Shown piece by piece: positions 47,774 to 56,918 of a DNA stretch of 64,000 nucleotides. The notes under the pieces are model-generated. The model saw nothing but the letters and a program-made list of their open reading frames with translations. It was not told the DNA's origin and did no database searches. Position numbers and translations under genes: made by a program. Source of the DNA: Lysobacterales bacterium. GTDB taxonomy: Bacteria > Pseudomonadota > Gammaproteobacteria > Xanthomonadales > Ahniellaceae. The stretch lies in the NCBI GenBank assembly GCA_016721845.1, contig JADKHK010000008.1:62001-126000 (forward strand), in the 5' to 3' direction. Each line of letters opens with the position of its first letter. The first letter of the stretch is position 1.

Positions 47774-50488
47774 TCACTCGAAGCCGTTGCCGAATACCGT
47801 TTGCCCGCAGCCTTCGGCGTAGGCTGCTTCGAAGGCCGCGAGATCGGCCGCATCGACGCTGGGCAGGCCATTGGTGGCGAGTGACCAGTTCCAGTTCGCG
47901 CGCGGATGGCCGGCGGCATGTGCGGCACGGAAGGCATCGGCATCGCTGCTGTCGAGCACGTCGTTGCCGTCGTAGTCGGCCCGGCAGAACGAGGTCGGCT
48001 GCGAGGATGCGTTGGCCGGATTGGCACCGTGATCGGTTTCGTCGGCGTCGAACCAGCCGTCGCCATCGCGTTCGACGCCGGCGCGGTATTGCGTGAAGGC
48101 CGGCACCACCGTGAACACCACTTCGCTGCCGTTCGCGGCGGCCGTCCGCAGCGCATCGACCGTGGTCGGCGCATGTTCGCGGTCGCCGAGCAGCACGCCT
48201 TGTGTCGCGTACACGTAGCCGCGCGACTCGCCGCCGACGCGGGCCTTGGCAATCAGGCCGATGCTGCCGGCATTCGCCAGAGTCACGAAGCTGTCCAGTC
48301 GCGTCGTCAGCGTGACATCGGCATTGTTCGCGCCATTGAACAGGATCTGCTGGCCGACCGCGCCGTGGGTGCCGGTGTCGAACACCAGCAGGAACGCCTC
48401 GACGTCGCGGCGCAGTTGTTGCGGATTGTTCGGACCGAAATTGAAGCCGGCACCGAGCAGCGCGAACAGGGTATCGAACTCGGAATCGCTGTTGAAACCG
48501 AAACCCTTGCGGTTGTTGTTCGAGGCGCGGTTCCAGCCGGTCTTCTCGTTGAGGCCACGCAGTTGCGCGGTCTTCACCGGCTGTGGCGCCAGCGGCAGCC
48601 CGGGCGGGTTGTCGATCTGGTTGCTGGTGCCGGTCGGCAGACTGTGGCAACTGATGCAAGGCGTCGGGCCCAGCGTCGGCTGATTGGTGAAGACGGTCTG
48701 GCCATTGGCGGGATTGCCGGTGCCGCCGGTCACGTTCACCGTGGTCGGCATCGCGCCGTCGGCGTTGCGGTTCGGATTCGGCGCATAGGCGACGTTCGCG
48801 AGGAAGGCTTCGAGCTTCGCCATGTCGGCGGCCCCCGGCGCGCTGGCCCGACCCTGCAGGCTGACGTACGCGGGTGCAAAGGCGGCGACGCTTTCGCGGT
48901 CGCCGCGCCAGTGCATCGCGCCGTTGCCGACGATGCCGCTGAGCGCCTGAGTGACCATCGGTCCCTTCATCGGGTGCCAGTTATCGCAGACCTGGTTCGG
49001 CCGGCAGGTCTGGTTGAAGGCCTTCATGCTGCCGGACGGATCGCCGAGATCCCAGGCCAGAAAGTCGCTCTTCGCATCGAGATGGCAACTGGCGCAGGCG
49101 ACTTGACCGAGCCCGCTCGAGGCCTGCGTGTCATACAGCAGCGGACGGCCCTGCTTGATCGCCGGCGGGGTCGGATCGAAATAGGCGAGACGGGATGCTT
49201 CCGTGTTCGTCGCGGTGTCGATGGTCGAGATCGAGCCGTCGAACTTGTTCAGCACGTAGAGCTTGCTGCCATCCGCCGACAGCACCAGGCCGGTCGGACC
49301 TTGGCCGACATTCACGCGGGCTTGGCGCGTACCGTCGGTGGCGGCACGGATCACGTGATTCGAGCCCATGCCGCTGATCCAGGCGCTGCCGTCGGCTGCG
49401 AACACGATGCCGCGCGGATCGCCGAGCGACTGCGCACGACCTTCGGGCGTGGTCGTGGTCTGGCCGTAGTCGAGGTGCGGATTCAGATCGGCGATGCTCT
49501 TGCTCGTCGGTGTCGTCGGATCGAAGCGGCCGAGGCGCACGCGGATGAAGCGCGAGGTCAGGTTCGGTTCGAAGCGGATCTCGTTGGTTGCTTCGGTGCC
49601 GATCGCCGAGACACGGCCATCCGGTGCGACGCCGAGGGCCATCACCGTGGTCATCAAGCGGTCCGCATAGGTGATGCCTTGCGTCGCGGTGTCGACGATC
49701 GCGACATCGTGATCATGCAGGCGGCCGGGTGCGAGCGTGCTCCAGTCGCGACCATTGTCGTCGCGCCAGACGCCCTGGTCGTCGACACGGATGATCTGCG
49801 CCGCAGTCGGTGCCGGCGGATTCGCCGGATTCAGGGCCGGGCTGAAGCTGTTGCCATTGTTCGGCGGCGGATTCTGTCCGGCATAGGGGCCGTTCGGATT
49901 CGACACCTGGTTGATGCCGACGATCGACGAGCCATTGCCCGATTCGAAGAACGCGACATAGACGCGGCTGCCATCGGCACTGCGCGCGAGGGCACGCGGC
50001 TCTTCGCCCTCGAGATTGATGATGGTCGGCGCAGCGGCCAGATTGGCCGGGTCGTAGATGCGCAACTGGTTGCGGCCGGCCACGCTGACGTAGGCGCGTT
50101 CGGGTGTGCCGGCGAAGATCACATCGGCCGGCTTGTCGCCGGTCGCAAGCGTTGCGCGCACGCGGCCGCTGGCGAGGTCGATCACGCTGATCGTGTCGGA
50201 CAACTGATTCACCACCCAGATGTCGTTGTCGTTGCGGGCACGCACGCTGACCGGATCGAGTCCGACCGGAATGCTGCGGCTCGCGATCGGCTGCGCATTC
50301 GCATCGAAGGCGAAGACTTCCAGGCGCGCATCGGCGGTGTTCACCGCCAGGAGCGTGGTGCCGTCCGGCGTGCGTTCCAGCGGATGCACGTGGGCGGATT
50401 CGAAGTTGACGACGCGATGCTGGGCGGCGGCGCCGAACGCCGCGATCAGCAGGATGCTGCTCAAACCTGCGCGCGCGTGCATGTTCAT
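47774..50488 (-). CDS. Exported beta-propeller di-heme cytochrome c with C-terminal F-G-N-G-F-E motif
   Basis: 904 residues. The signal peptide is near residues 1-23 (MNMHARAGLSSILLIAAFGAAAQ). Residues ~25-430 form a YVTN/WD40-type propeller (LLAVNTADARLEVFAFD, IWVVNQLSDTISVIDLASGR, VLSADGSKLYVLNKFDGSIS). The cytochrome part has two heme sites, VACASCHLDAKSDF (near 455) and TPCISCHSLPTGTS (near 610), in the MauG/di-heme peroxidase-like arrangement. A dockerin/EF-hand-like Asp-rich segment (DYDGNDVLDSSDADAF, near 838) precedes the end GQTVFGNGFE. ATG 50488 overlaps the upstream gene stop. An electron-transfer or peroxidase-type function is inferred. Confidence 0.87.
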   Translation of the reverse strand: MNMHARAGLSSILLIAAFGAAAQHRVVNFESAHVHPLERTPDGTTLLAVNTADARLEVFAFDANAQPIASRSIPVGLDPVSVRARNDNDIWVVNQLSDTISVIDLASGRVRATLATGDKPADVIFAGTPERAYVSVAGRNQLRIYDPANLAAAPTIINLEGEEPRALARSADGSRVYVAFFESGNGSSIVGINQVSNPNGPYAGQNPPPNNGNSFSPALNPANPPAPTAAQIIRVDDQGVWRDDNGRDWSTLAPGRLHDHDVAIVDTATQGITYADRLMTTVMALGVAPDGRVSAIGTEATNEIRFEPNLTSRFIRVRLGRFDPTTPTSKSIADLNPHLDYGQTTTTPEGRAQSLGDPRGIVFAADGSAWISGMGSNHVIRAATDGTRQARVNVGQGPTGLVLSADGSKLYVLNKFDGSISTIDTATNTEASRLAYFDPTPPAIKQGRPLLYDTQASSGLGQVACASCHLDAKSDFLAWDLGDPSGSMKAFNQTCRPNQVCDNWHPMKGPMVTQALSGIVGNGAMHWRGDRESVAAFAPAYVSLQGRASAPGAADMAKLEAFLANVAYAPNPNRNADGAMPTTVNVTGGTGNPANGQTVFTNQPTLGPTPCISCHSLPTGTSNQIDNPPGLPLAPQPVKTAQLRGLNEKTGWNRASNNNRKGFGFNSDSEFDTLFALLGAGFNFGPNNPQQLRRDVEAFLLVFDTGTHGAVGQQILFNGANNADVTLTTRLDSFVTLANAGSIGLIAKARVGGESRGYVYATQGVLLGDREHAPTTVDALRTAAANGSEVVFTVVPAFTQYRAGVERDGDGWFDADETDHGANPANASSQPTSFCRADYDGNDVLDSSDADAFRAAHAAGHPRANWNWSLATNGLPSVDAADLAAFEAAYAEGCGQTVFGNGFE

Positions 50489-50982
50489 GCGTCCTTCGGT
50501 GGATTCGATGCGGGTGCATCATCGCAACGCGGTGGCGGCGGCGGGCGACGTTCGCCGTCCGGTCGGCCGTCGCGACCGCCGCGCATGTGCTCGGGTCCGC
50601 CGCGTTCGCCTTGCGGCATTCCATGCGGCCCGTCGCCGCGCATGCCGCCGCGTTCGCCACCTTCCTCCGGGCGACGCGGCGGGCGCATCGCCGCATTCAA
50701 CGCATCCAGTTGTTCCTTGCTCAGGATCTTCGCGAGCGCCGCCTGCGTCTCCGAACGGATCGCGCAGAACGCGGCATCGTTCGCCGCACGCTGCGCCTCG
50801 GCGCCTTCGCGCAAGGCCTCGTGCTTGCTGCGCGCTGCCGCAAACGTCGCCAGCACTTGCTCGCGCAATTCCGGGCTCAGCCCGAGTTGGGCCACTGCCT
50901 CTTCCGGACGCGGCGGCTGTGCCCACGCCACGGTCGACATCGCCAACGCGACACCGAACATCAGGGAATTCATCAGTTTCAT
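50485..50982 (-). CDS. Spy/CpxP-like periplasmic protein with Gly/Arg/Pro-rich tail
   Basis: 165 residues, signal peptide MKLMNSLMFGVALAMSTVAWAQ. The mature N-terminal half is helical (LGLSPELREQVLATFAAARS, EGAEAQRAANDAAFCAIRSE, ILSKEQLDALNAAMRP) with the LSPE/LSKEQ features of LTxxQ-type Spy/CpxP-like proteins. The tail from about residue 103 is a low-complexity GG/RP/EGG stretch. A chaperone or stress-sensing role is inferred. The stop overlaps the propeller-cytochrome ATG by four bases, placing this first in the redox cluster. Confidence 0.7.
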   Translation of the reverse strand: MKLMNSLMFGVALAMSTVAWAQPPRPEEAVAQLGLSPELREQVLATFAAARSKHEALREGAEAQRAANDAAFCAIRSETQAALAKILSKEQLDALNAAMRPPRRPEEGGERGGMRGDGPHGMPQGERGGPEHMRGGRDGRPDGERRPPPPPRCDDAPASNPPKDA

Positions 50983-51087
50983 CGCAACGCTCCGCAGTCA
51001 CCGAACCACTCGGTAGCACCCACATTGACCTGCGAAATGCCAGCCACGATGGAGAAAGTGTGGAGGTTGCGTGCGGATCGATACCGG

Positions 51088-51570
51088 TCAGCGATGCCGG
51101 GCGCGCATCGCACCGAACAGGTAGCCGCCGCCGACAAACAGGCAAAGCGCCGACGTGGCGACAAGGAACAGGCCAGCCTCCTCACACTTGCCACAAAGAC
51201 CCGAAAGCACGTGCGGACGCCATGCCGCCAAGGGAACAAACAGCAAGCCGCGCGCGACGAGCCCGAGACCAATCAGCGCGAGCGCGCCCCGCAGCGCAGG
51301 CAGCTTGCGAATGACCCCGGCGCCAGAGCATGCATAGGCCGCACATGCGAACAGCATCAGGGCGATGACAACGCAGCTGATCGCAGGGCGCAGCGAATCG
51401 GTATCCGCCAAGGCGACCAAACCCGCCGGTGCACCGAGAAACGCGTACCAGTCCGGCCCGCCGAAGATTGCGGCAAGGTGGACAAGGCCACCGAACGCCA
51501 GGATCACGCCCGAGGTCAGCAAATAGTTGCGATGGAAATGTGGCAATTCTGATCTCTCGTAAATCGGCAC
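51088..51570 (-). CDS. Small integral membrane protein, four predicted helices
   Basis: About 160 residues from GTG 51570. The start is uncertain: no clear ribosome site, and the open frame continues to 51717. Hydrophobic stretches near residues 17-40, 50-80 (PAISCVVIALMLFACAAYA), 90-115 (ALALIGLGLVARGLLFVPLA) and 130-155 suggest four membrane helices. Paired Cys (CGKCEEAG) lie in a loop. I do not recognise the family. It may be independent of the redox genes. Confidence 0.55.
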   Translation of the reverse strand: MPIYERSELPHFHRNYLLTSGVILAFGGLVHLAAIFGGPDWYAFLGAPAGLVALADTDSLRPAISCVVIALMLFACAAYACSGAGVIRKLPALRGALALIGLGLVARGLLFVPLAAWRPHVLSGLCGKCEEAGLFLVATSALCLFVGGGYLFGAMRARHR

Positions 51571-51779
51571 CAGCGGCTTGGCGGAATTGCGGCAAGGCTG
51601 AAAACTATGTCGACCCTGAGGTCGCTCGAACGATAGGCCCCGCACCTGCGGATTCCATGATGTCCCGGCGAATGATCCCGCCACTTCGAGAACGGATAGA
51701 CGACTGCGCCGATCCACCCGTGATGAAGCAGAACAGGATCAATCAGGTTGACGTAGGGGAGGAGTCCATAGACACATAG

Positions 51780-52115
51780 TTAGGCCCGCACGAGAGCCTT
51801 GGCGGCAGGACTAAGTAGGGGCCGCAGCACCCGATTGAGCTTTACTTGATGCAAGTGTTCCAAAACGCAGGTATCCACGGCATTCTCTCGATCACCACCC
51901 GCAGCTACCTCGCGACTGAAGAGATCGGCGACTTGTCGCCATTGATGCTGCGTCAGCGCCGAAGCCGAAAACAAGGGTAGGAAGGACATGTAAACCGAGT
52001 GAAGCGAACCGCTTCTAAACTCTACCTCCTCGTTGTCGGCCGCCCAAACGGCAACGAACTCTGGAAGGATTTTGCTGAGGTCGTCTACAAGCTGAGTTTG
52101 CGAAAGCGCAACCAT
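51780..52115 (-). CDS. Small cytosolic protein, DUF7674/immunity-like
   Basis: 111 residues: TQLVDDLSKILPEFVAVW at the N-terminus, followed by a helical acidic protein with repeated small hydrophobic blocks (AVDTCVLEHLHQVKLNRVLR). No signal or membrane segment is seen. The pattern resembles small immunity-type families (DUF7674-like) that often sit beside toxin genes, but no toxin gene is adjacent. Its codon choice is less GC-biased than that of its neighbours. Confidence 0.4.
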   Translation of the reverse strand: MVALSQTQLVDDLSKILPEFVAVWAADNEEVEFRSGSLHSVYMSFLPLFSASALTQHQWRQVADLFSREVAAGGDRENAVDTCVLEHLHQVKLNRVLRPLLSPAAKALVRA

Positions 52116-52263
52116 GTGGGCCTAACGCCAGTTCTCCGACGAAATCGTCGGGATCTCGCGGGAGTTTGGTCGGCGGGGTTGGGGTGGGTCAAGAAAGTTC
52201 ATCGGGAAATGCAGCGTTGCGGCGATGCATTGATCGGGCGGCGCTGGGGTGCTGTCGGTCGCA

Positions 52264-52947
52264 TCAAACTTCGTAGCGATAGCCGACGCCATAGACCGAG
52301 TTCACCGGATCGAAGTCCGGGCGGGCTTCGGCGAGCTTGCGGCGGAGGTTCTTGATGTGCGAGTCGACGGTGCGGTCGGATACGACGCGATGATCGACGT
52401 AGATCGCGTCCAGCAGCTGCGCACGCGACAGCACGTGGCCGGGCTTGTCGTGCAGCTTGGCGAGCAGGCGGAATTCGACCGGGGTCAGGGCGAGGGCGTG
52501 GCCGTCGATGCGCGCTTCGAAGCGCTCGTGGTCGAGTTGCAACGGGTCGGCGTTGGCGGGCAGGGCGGACCACTGGCGCGTGCGCCGCAGCAGCGCGCGC
52601 ACGCGGGCCACGACTTCGCGCGGCGAGTAGGGTTTGCACAGGTAATCGTCGGCGCCGAGTTCGAGGCCGAGCAGGCGGTCGATCTCGTCGACGCGCGCGG
52701 TCAGCATGATCACCGGCACCGTCGAAAACGCGCGCAGCTCGCGACAGATCGCGTAACCGTCCTTGTTCGGCAACATCAGGTCCAGCAGCACGATGGCCGG
52801 GTCGATCGCGCGAATCCGTTCGATCGCCGCGCCACCGTCGTGCACGGTGGTACAGACGTAGCCATCGCGTTGCAGATAGTCGGTGAGCAGGGCGGCGAGC
52901 TTGGGCTCGTCCTCGACGATCAGCACATGCATCGGCATCGGGTTCAT
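52264..52947 (-). CDS. BaeR-like OmpR-family response regulator
   Basis: 227 residues. Receiver domain (about 7-120): VLIVEDEPKLAALLTDYLQR with the acidic pair, phospho-Asp in AIVLLDLMLPNKDG, Thr/Lys switch in MLTARVDEIDRLLG and LCKPYSPREVVARV. Effector: an OmpR-type winged helix (ALTPVEFRLLAKLHDKPGHV, ILRVYLL-like QLLDAIYVD, VDSHIKNLRRKLAEARPDFD, SVYGVGYRYEV). It pairs with the downstream histidine kinase and overlaps it by four bases. BaeR-like sequence suggests an envelope-stress or efflux regulon; the targets are unknown. Confidence 0.9.
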   Translation of the reverse strand: MNPMPMHVLIVEDEPKLAALLTDYLQRDGYVCTTVHDGGAAIERIRAIDPAIVLLDLMLPNKDGYAICRELRAFSTVPVIMLTARVDEIDRLLGLELGADDYLCKPYSPREVVARVRALLRRTRQWSALPANADPLQLDHERFEARIDGHALALTPVEFRLLAKLHDKPGHVLSRAQLLDAIYVDHRVVSDRTVDSHIKNLRRKLAEARPDFDPVNSVYGVGYRYEV

Positions 52948-54419
52948 GGCGCGTTGGCCGCCGGGAATTCGACGCGGATGGCAAGTCCGCCGAGCATGCT
53001 CGCGCTGGCGCCGATGCGACCGCGATGCGCTTCGACGATGCGTTCTGCGATGGCGAGCCCGAGGCCGGCACCACCGTGGCTGCGCGCGCGCGAGGTGTCG
53101 ACCCGATACAGGCGCTCGAACAATTTCGGCAGCGCATCGGCCGGTACGCCGGGTGCGGAATCGGCGATCGTCAGCTGCCAGTCGCGACCACTGCGCTTGA
53201 GCGCGATCTCGACGCGGCCGGGTGCATCCGTGTAGCGCAAACTGTTGCCGAGCAGATTGTTCAGCAGCTGCATCAGGCGCTGGTCATCGCCGTCGATCCA
53301 GGCCGGATCGCTGCGCACATCCAGCGTCAGCGGCAGTCCGCCGCGTTCGTATTGCGGTCGCCAGGTCTCGGCGGCATCGCGCATCAACTCGGCCAGATCG
53401 ACGACTTGCATGCGGTAGTTCAGCGCGCCGGTGTCGCTTTGTGCGAGCAGGTGCAGGTCTTCGACCAGGCGTGTCAGTCGTGTGACTTCGCCGGACAGCG
53501 AATCGATCGCGGCGCGGTCCAGCGGTCGCACACCATCCTCCAGCGCATGCAATTCGCCGCGCAGGATACCGATCGGCGTGCGCAGTTCGTGCGCGACATC
53601 GGCGATGTAGTCGCGCTGGCTGCTGCGCTGTCGTTCCAGGCTTTCGGCGAGGCGGTTGAAGTCGGCAGCCAGCGCGCCGAATTCGTCGCGGCGCGGGGCA
53701 TCGATGCGGCTGTCGTAGCGACCGCTCGCCAGTTCATGGAAGCCCTGCGCGAAGTTCGACAGGGGACGCAGCGCGAGGCGCGCGAACAGATAGGCCGCGA
53801 GCAAGGCCAGCGGCAGCAGCAGCGCAGCGGTCCACAGTCCGCGCCGAGATTGCGAGCGCGCGAATTCCTGGTCGAGTTCGGCGGCCGGTGCGGTAATGGT
53901 CGCGAGGCGCAGTTCGCCAACGCTGGCACCGTCCACGATCAAGGGCCAGCGGGCGAGCTGCGCATCCGGCGGCACCTGCGGGGCACCGGCGACCCGTTCG
54001 CCCGAGGCATCGAACAACTGCAGTCGTCCGCCGAGTTCGACGCCACCACCGCGCGGTGGGCGCGGACGTTGCGGATCATCGCCGGGCGGTGACGGGCGCA
54101 ACTCGGGGCGGTCGCCGCGACGTGGCGGAAAGGGCGCGTCGTCCTCGTTCATGCCCGGACGCAGCGCGCGCTGCGGCAGCGGCAGACCGCTGAGTTCGGC
54201 CCAGCGTCGCGGGTCGCTGCGCATCGACCACCACTGCGGGTCCTGGCGGTAGTAATCGATCAGGCGATCACGGATCTGCTCGACCCGCTGCGCTTCCAGC
54301 GTGTTGAGATAATCGACGAAACCGTTTCGGAACGCCTGTTGCTGGGCGAACAACACCGCGACGACGGCCACCGAGCCGACACCGGCGATCACCAGGAATA
54401 GTCGTTGCCATAGACGCAT
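52944..54419 (-). CDS. BaeS-like sensor histidine kinase
   Basis: 491 residues from ATG 54419. A membrane helix (MRLWQRLFLVIAGVGSVAVV) is followed by a periplasmic region with a Pro/Asp/Arg-rich stretch (near 95-130). The second membrane helix is at about 198-216, then HAMP (RPLSNFAQGFHELASGRYDS). The kinase core has H-box SQRDYIADVAHELRTPIG (phospho-His), N-box LNNLLGNSLRYTDAPGR, and G-box HGGAGLGLAIAERIVEAHRG. The acidic/proline linker is longer than in E. coli BaeS. It signals to the overlapping response regulator. Confidence 0.93.
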   Translation of the reverse strand: MRLWQRLFLVIAGVGSVAVVAVLFAQQQAFRNGFVDYLNTLEAQRVEQIRDRLIDYYRQDPQWWSMRSDPRRWAELSGLPLPQRALRPGMNEDDAPFPPRRGDRPELRPSPPGDDPQRPRPPRGGGVELGGRLQLFDASGERVAGAPQVPPDAQLARWPLIVDGASVGELRLATITAPAAELDQEFARSQSRRGLWTAALLLPLALLAAYLFARLALRPLSNFAQGFHELASGRYDSRIDAPRRDEFGALAADFNRLAESLERQRSSQRDYIADVAHELRTPIGILRGELHALEDGVRPLDRAAIDSLSGEVTRLTRLVEDLHLLAQSDTGALNYRMQVVDLAELMRDAAETWRPQYERGGLPLTLDVRSDPAWIDGDDQRLMQLLNNLLGNSLRYTDAPGRVEIALKRSGRDWQLTIADSAPGVPADALPKLFERLYRVDTSRARSHGGAGLGLAIAERIVEAHRGRIGASASMLGGLAIRVEFPAANAP

Positions 54420-54571
54420 GCGCAGCGACGATAGCCGCGGCTCGCGATCACCGGAAGCGCGGTCCGGCCGAATCCGCAATTTCTCCGCAATCGGACCGGA
54501 TCGTCGCAGCCCACTGTGTCGGTGGGTCACGAACGGCTATCGTGCGGACCTTCAGGACTGGGGAGTGGGCG

Positions 54572-56830
54572 ATGCGGCATGCAAGCGGATGGATGCGGAT
54601 GTTGCTCGTGGCCGCGGCGCTGACTGGGTGTGCCACCCGACCCGATCCGGTGCCCGATGCGCCGGTTGCGGTCGCGATGTCCGAGGGCGCGCGCTGGCAG
54701 GCGCAGGCGCAACGCGTCGAGATCATTCGCGACGACTACGGCGTGCCGCACATCTACGGCAAGACCGATGCCGATGCGGTCTTCGGCCTGCTTTATGCCC
54801 AGGCCGAAGACGACTTTCCGCGCATCGAGCGCAATTATCTGTGGGCGATGGGAAGGTTGGCGGAAGTGCAGGGCGAATCCGCGCTATACAGCGACTTGCG
54901 CGCCAATCTGTACATGACCCGAGCCGAAGCCGAAGCCGCCTACGCAGCGGCGCCGGAATGGTTGCGTGAACTCTGCCGCGCCTTCGCCGACGGCCTGAAC
55001 TTCTACCTCGCCACGCATCCCGACGTGAAGCCGCAGCGGCTGACGCGCTTCGAGCCATGGATGCCGTTCTACTTCTTCGAGGGCTCGATCGGCGGCGACA
55101 TCGAATCGGTCCCGCTCGACGGCATCGCGGCCTTCTACGGGCGCGGGCGTGCGAACGAAGCGGATGTGCCGATGGTGCAAGCGGCTGCGGTGACGCCGCC
55201 GATCGCGGCATCGGTCGCGATGCTGTCGACACCGGAATTCACCGAACCGTCGGGTTCGAACGGCTGGGCGATTTCCGGCAGTCGCACGCGCTCCGGCCAC
55301 GCCATGCTGCTGATCAATCCGCATACGTCGTTCTTCTTCCGTGGCGAAGTCCATGTCGTCAGCGAGGAAGGATTGAACGTCTACGGCGCGGTGACCTGGG
55401 GACAATTCTTCGTCTACCAGGGGTTCAACGAGACCACCGGCTGGATGCACACGACGACCCGCGCCGATTTCATGGACGAGTACGTGCAGCAGGTCGTGCG
55501 CGACGGCGATGCGCTCAAGTACCGCTACGGTGACGTGTTGCGCACGCTCGAAACCTTCGACGTCACCCTGAATTACCGCGACGGCGACACGCTGCGCAGC
55601 CGCAGCTTTCCGGTGTATCGCACCCATCAGGGGCCGGTGACGCACGTGATCGACGGGCATTGGGCGACCACACGTATCAACTGGCATCCGGTCGATGCGC
55701 TGCGCCAGAGTTACCTGCGCATGAAGCAGCGCGACTACGTCGGGTTCCGCGACATGATGCAGATCCGCAACAACTCCTCGAACAACACCGTGTACGCGGA
55801 CGCCTCCGGCAACATCGCCTACTTCCACGGCAATTTCATGCCGAAGCGCGATCCTGCGTTCGATTATTCGAAGCCCGTGGACGGCAGCGACCCGCGCACC
55901 GACTGGGCCGGCGTGCATGCGCTCGACGAGATGATCACGCTGCTCAATCCTGGCAACGGCTGGATCCAGAACTGCAACTCGACGCCGTTCACTGCCGCAC
56001 TCGCGTTCAGCCCGAAGCGCGAGGACTATCCGGCCTACATGGCACCGGATGCGGAAACCTATCGCGCCATCCATGCCGTGCGCTTGCTGACGGATGCGAA
56101 GGACCTGACGCTCGATGGCCTGATCGATCTGGCCTACGACCCCGAATTGCCCGCGTTCGAAGTGCTGTTGCCGGGCCTGTTCACCGCGTATGACCACGAT
56201 GCCAAGCGCTGGCCGCAGCTGGAACGGCCGATCGCCGTGCTGCGGCGCTGGGACCGCAAGGTTGCGCTCGATTCGGTGGCGATGACGCTGGCGCATTTCT
56301 ACGGCGTCGCGATGCTGCAACAGCGGCTCTCGGCGGCGGGTTTCGTGACGATGGCCGAGGTCGAATGGGCCGGGCGCGAGAGCGCAGCTGCCGACCGATT
56401 GGCGGCATTCGCGGCCACCGTGTCGAAACTGCAGGCCGACTTCGGCACCTGGGCCGTGCCGTGGGGCGAGGTGAACCGCTACCAGCGCCTCGACGGGGCG
56501 ATCGAGCAAACGCATGACGATGCCAAGCCCAGCCTGCCGGTGGCCATGGCCTCGGGCAGCTGGGGGGCGCTCGCCGCGTTCGGCGCCGTGCCGGGCGCCG
56601 GCACGAAGCGCATCTACGGCCAGAAGGGCAACAGTTTCGTCGCTGCGGTCGAATTCGGCCCGCGCGTGAAGGCGAAAAGCCTGCTCGCGGGCGGTCAAAG
56701 CGGTGATCCGGCATCAAGGCATTTCGCCGATCAGGCCGAACGTTATGCCGAGCGTCGGTTCAAGGAAGTCGCCTTCTATCGCGACGAGGTCGATCGCCGC
56801 GCACAGCGCCGTTATCACCCGGGCGACTGA
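54572..56830 (+). CDS. Penicillin acylase family lipoprotein (N-terminal nucleophile hydrolase)
   Basis: 752 residues from ATG 54572 (GGGAG at 54561-54565). The N-terminus (MRMLLVAAALTGCATRP) has a lipobox, LTGC. VEIIRDDYGVPHIYGKTDAD is the family's alpha-chain start. The beta-chain nucleophile is Ser in SGSNGWAISGSRTRSGHAML (near 236), expected to become the new N-terminus after autocleavage. IRNNSSNNTVYADASGNIAY, LNPGNGWIQNCNSTPF and GNSFVAAVEFGPRVKAKSLL are typical. It could hydrolyse acyl-homoserine lactones or other N-acyl amides; the substrate is unknown. A weak inverted repeat (56831-56855) follows its stop. Confidence 0.9.
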   Translation: MRHASGWMRMLLVAAALTGCATRPDPVPDAPVAVAMSEGARWQAQAQRVEIIRDDYGVPHIYGKTDADAVFGLLYAQAEDDFPRIERNYLWAMGRLAEVQGESALYSDLRANLYMTRAEAEAAYAAAPEWLRELCRAFADGLNFYLATHPDVKPQRLTRFEPWMPFYFFEGSIGGDIESVPLDGIAAFYGRGRANEADVPMVQAAAVTPPIAASVAMLSTPEFTEPSGSNGWAISGSRTRSGHAMLLINPHTSFFFRGEVHVVSEEGLNVYGAVTWGQFFVYQGFNETTGWMHTTTRADFMDEYVQQVVRDGDALKYRYGDVLRTLETFDVTLNYRDGDTLRSRSFPVYRTHQGPVTHVIDGHWATTRINWHPVDALRQSYLRMKQRDYVGFRDMMQIRNNSSNNTVYADASGNIAYFHGNFMPKRDPAFDYSKPVDGSDPRTDWAGVHALDEMITLLNPGNGWIQNCNSTPFTAALAFSPKREDYPAYMAPDAETYRAIHAVRLLTDAKDLTLDGLIDLAYDPELPAFEVLLPGLFTAYDHDAKRWPQLERPIAVLRRWDRKVALDSVAMTLAHFYGVAMLQQRLSAAGFVTMAEVEWAGRESAAADRLAAFAATVSKLQADFGTWAVPWGEVNRYQRLDGAIEQTHDDAKPSLPVAMASGSWGALAAFGAVPGAGTKRIYGQKGNSFVAAVEFGPRVKAKSLLAGGQSGDPASRHFADQAERYAERRFKEVAFYRDEVDRRAQRRYHPGD

Positions 56831-56918
56831 ATGCCGGACCGCCATTGCCCGGCATTTGCCTTGCTCTGTCTAGGGCTTCGCCGGACAATCGCCGGCATTC
56901 CCTGATCTCATCCTGTCC

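Noticed and set aside
47906..51016. 1,036-codon plus-strand open frame opposite the redox genes
   Set aside because: Antisense shadow; the minus strand carries clear cytochrome motifs, signal peptides and gene overlaps.
56831..56900. Terminator between the acylase and dxs
   Set aside because: ATGCCGG/CCGGCAT stem is only 7 bp with an 11-base loop and lacks a T-run; too weak to call.
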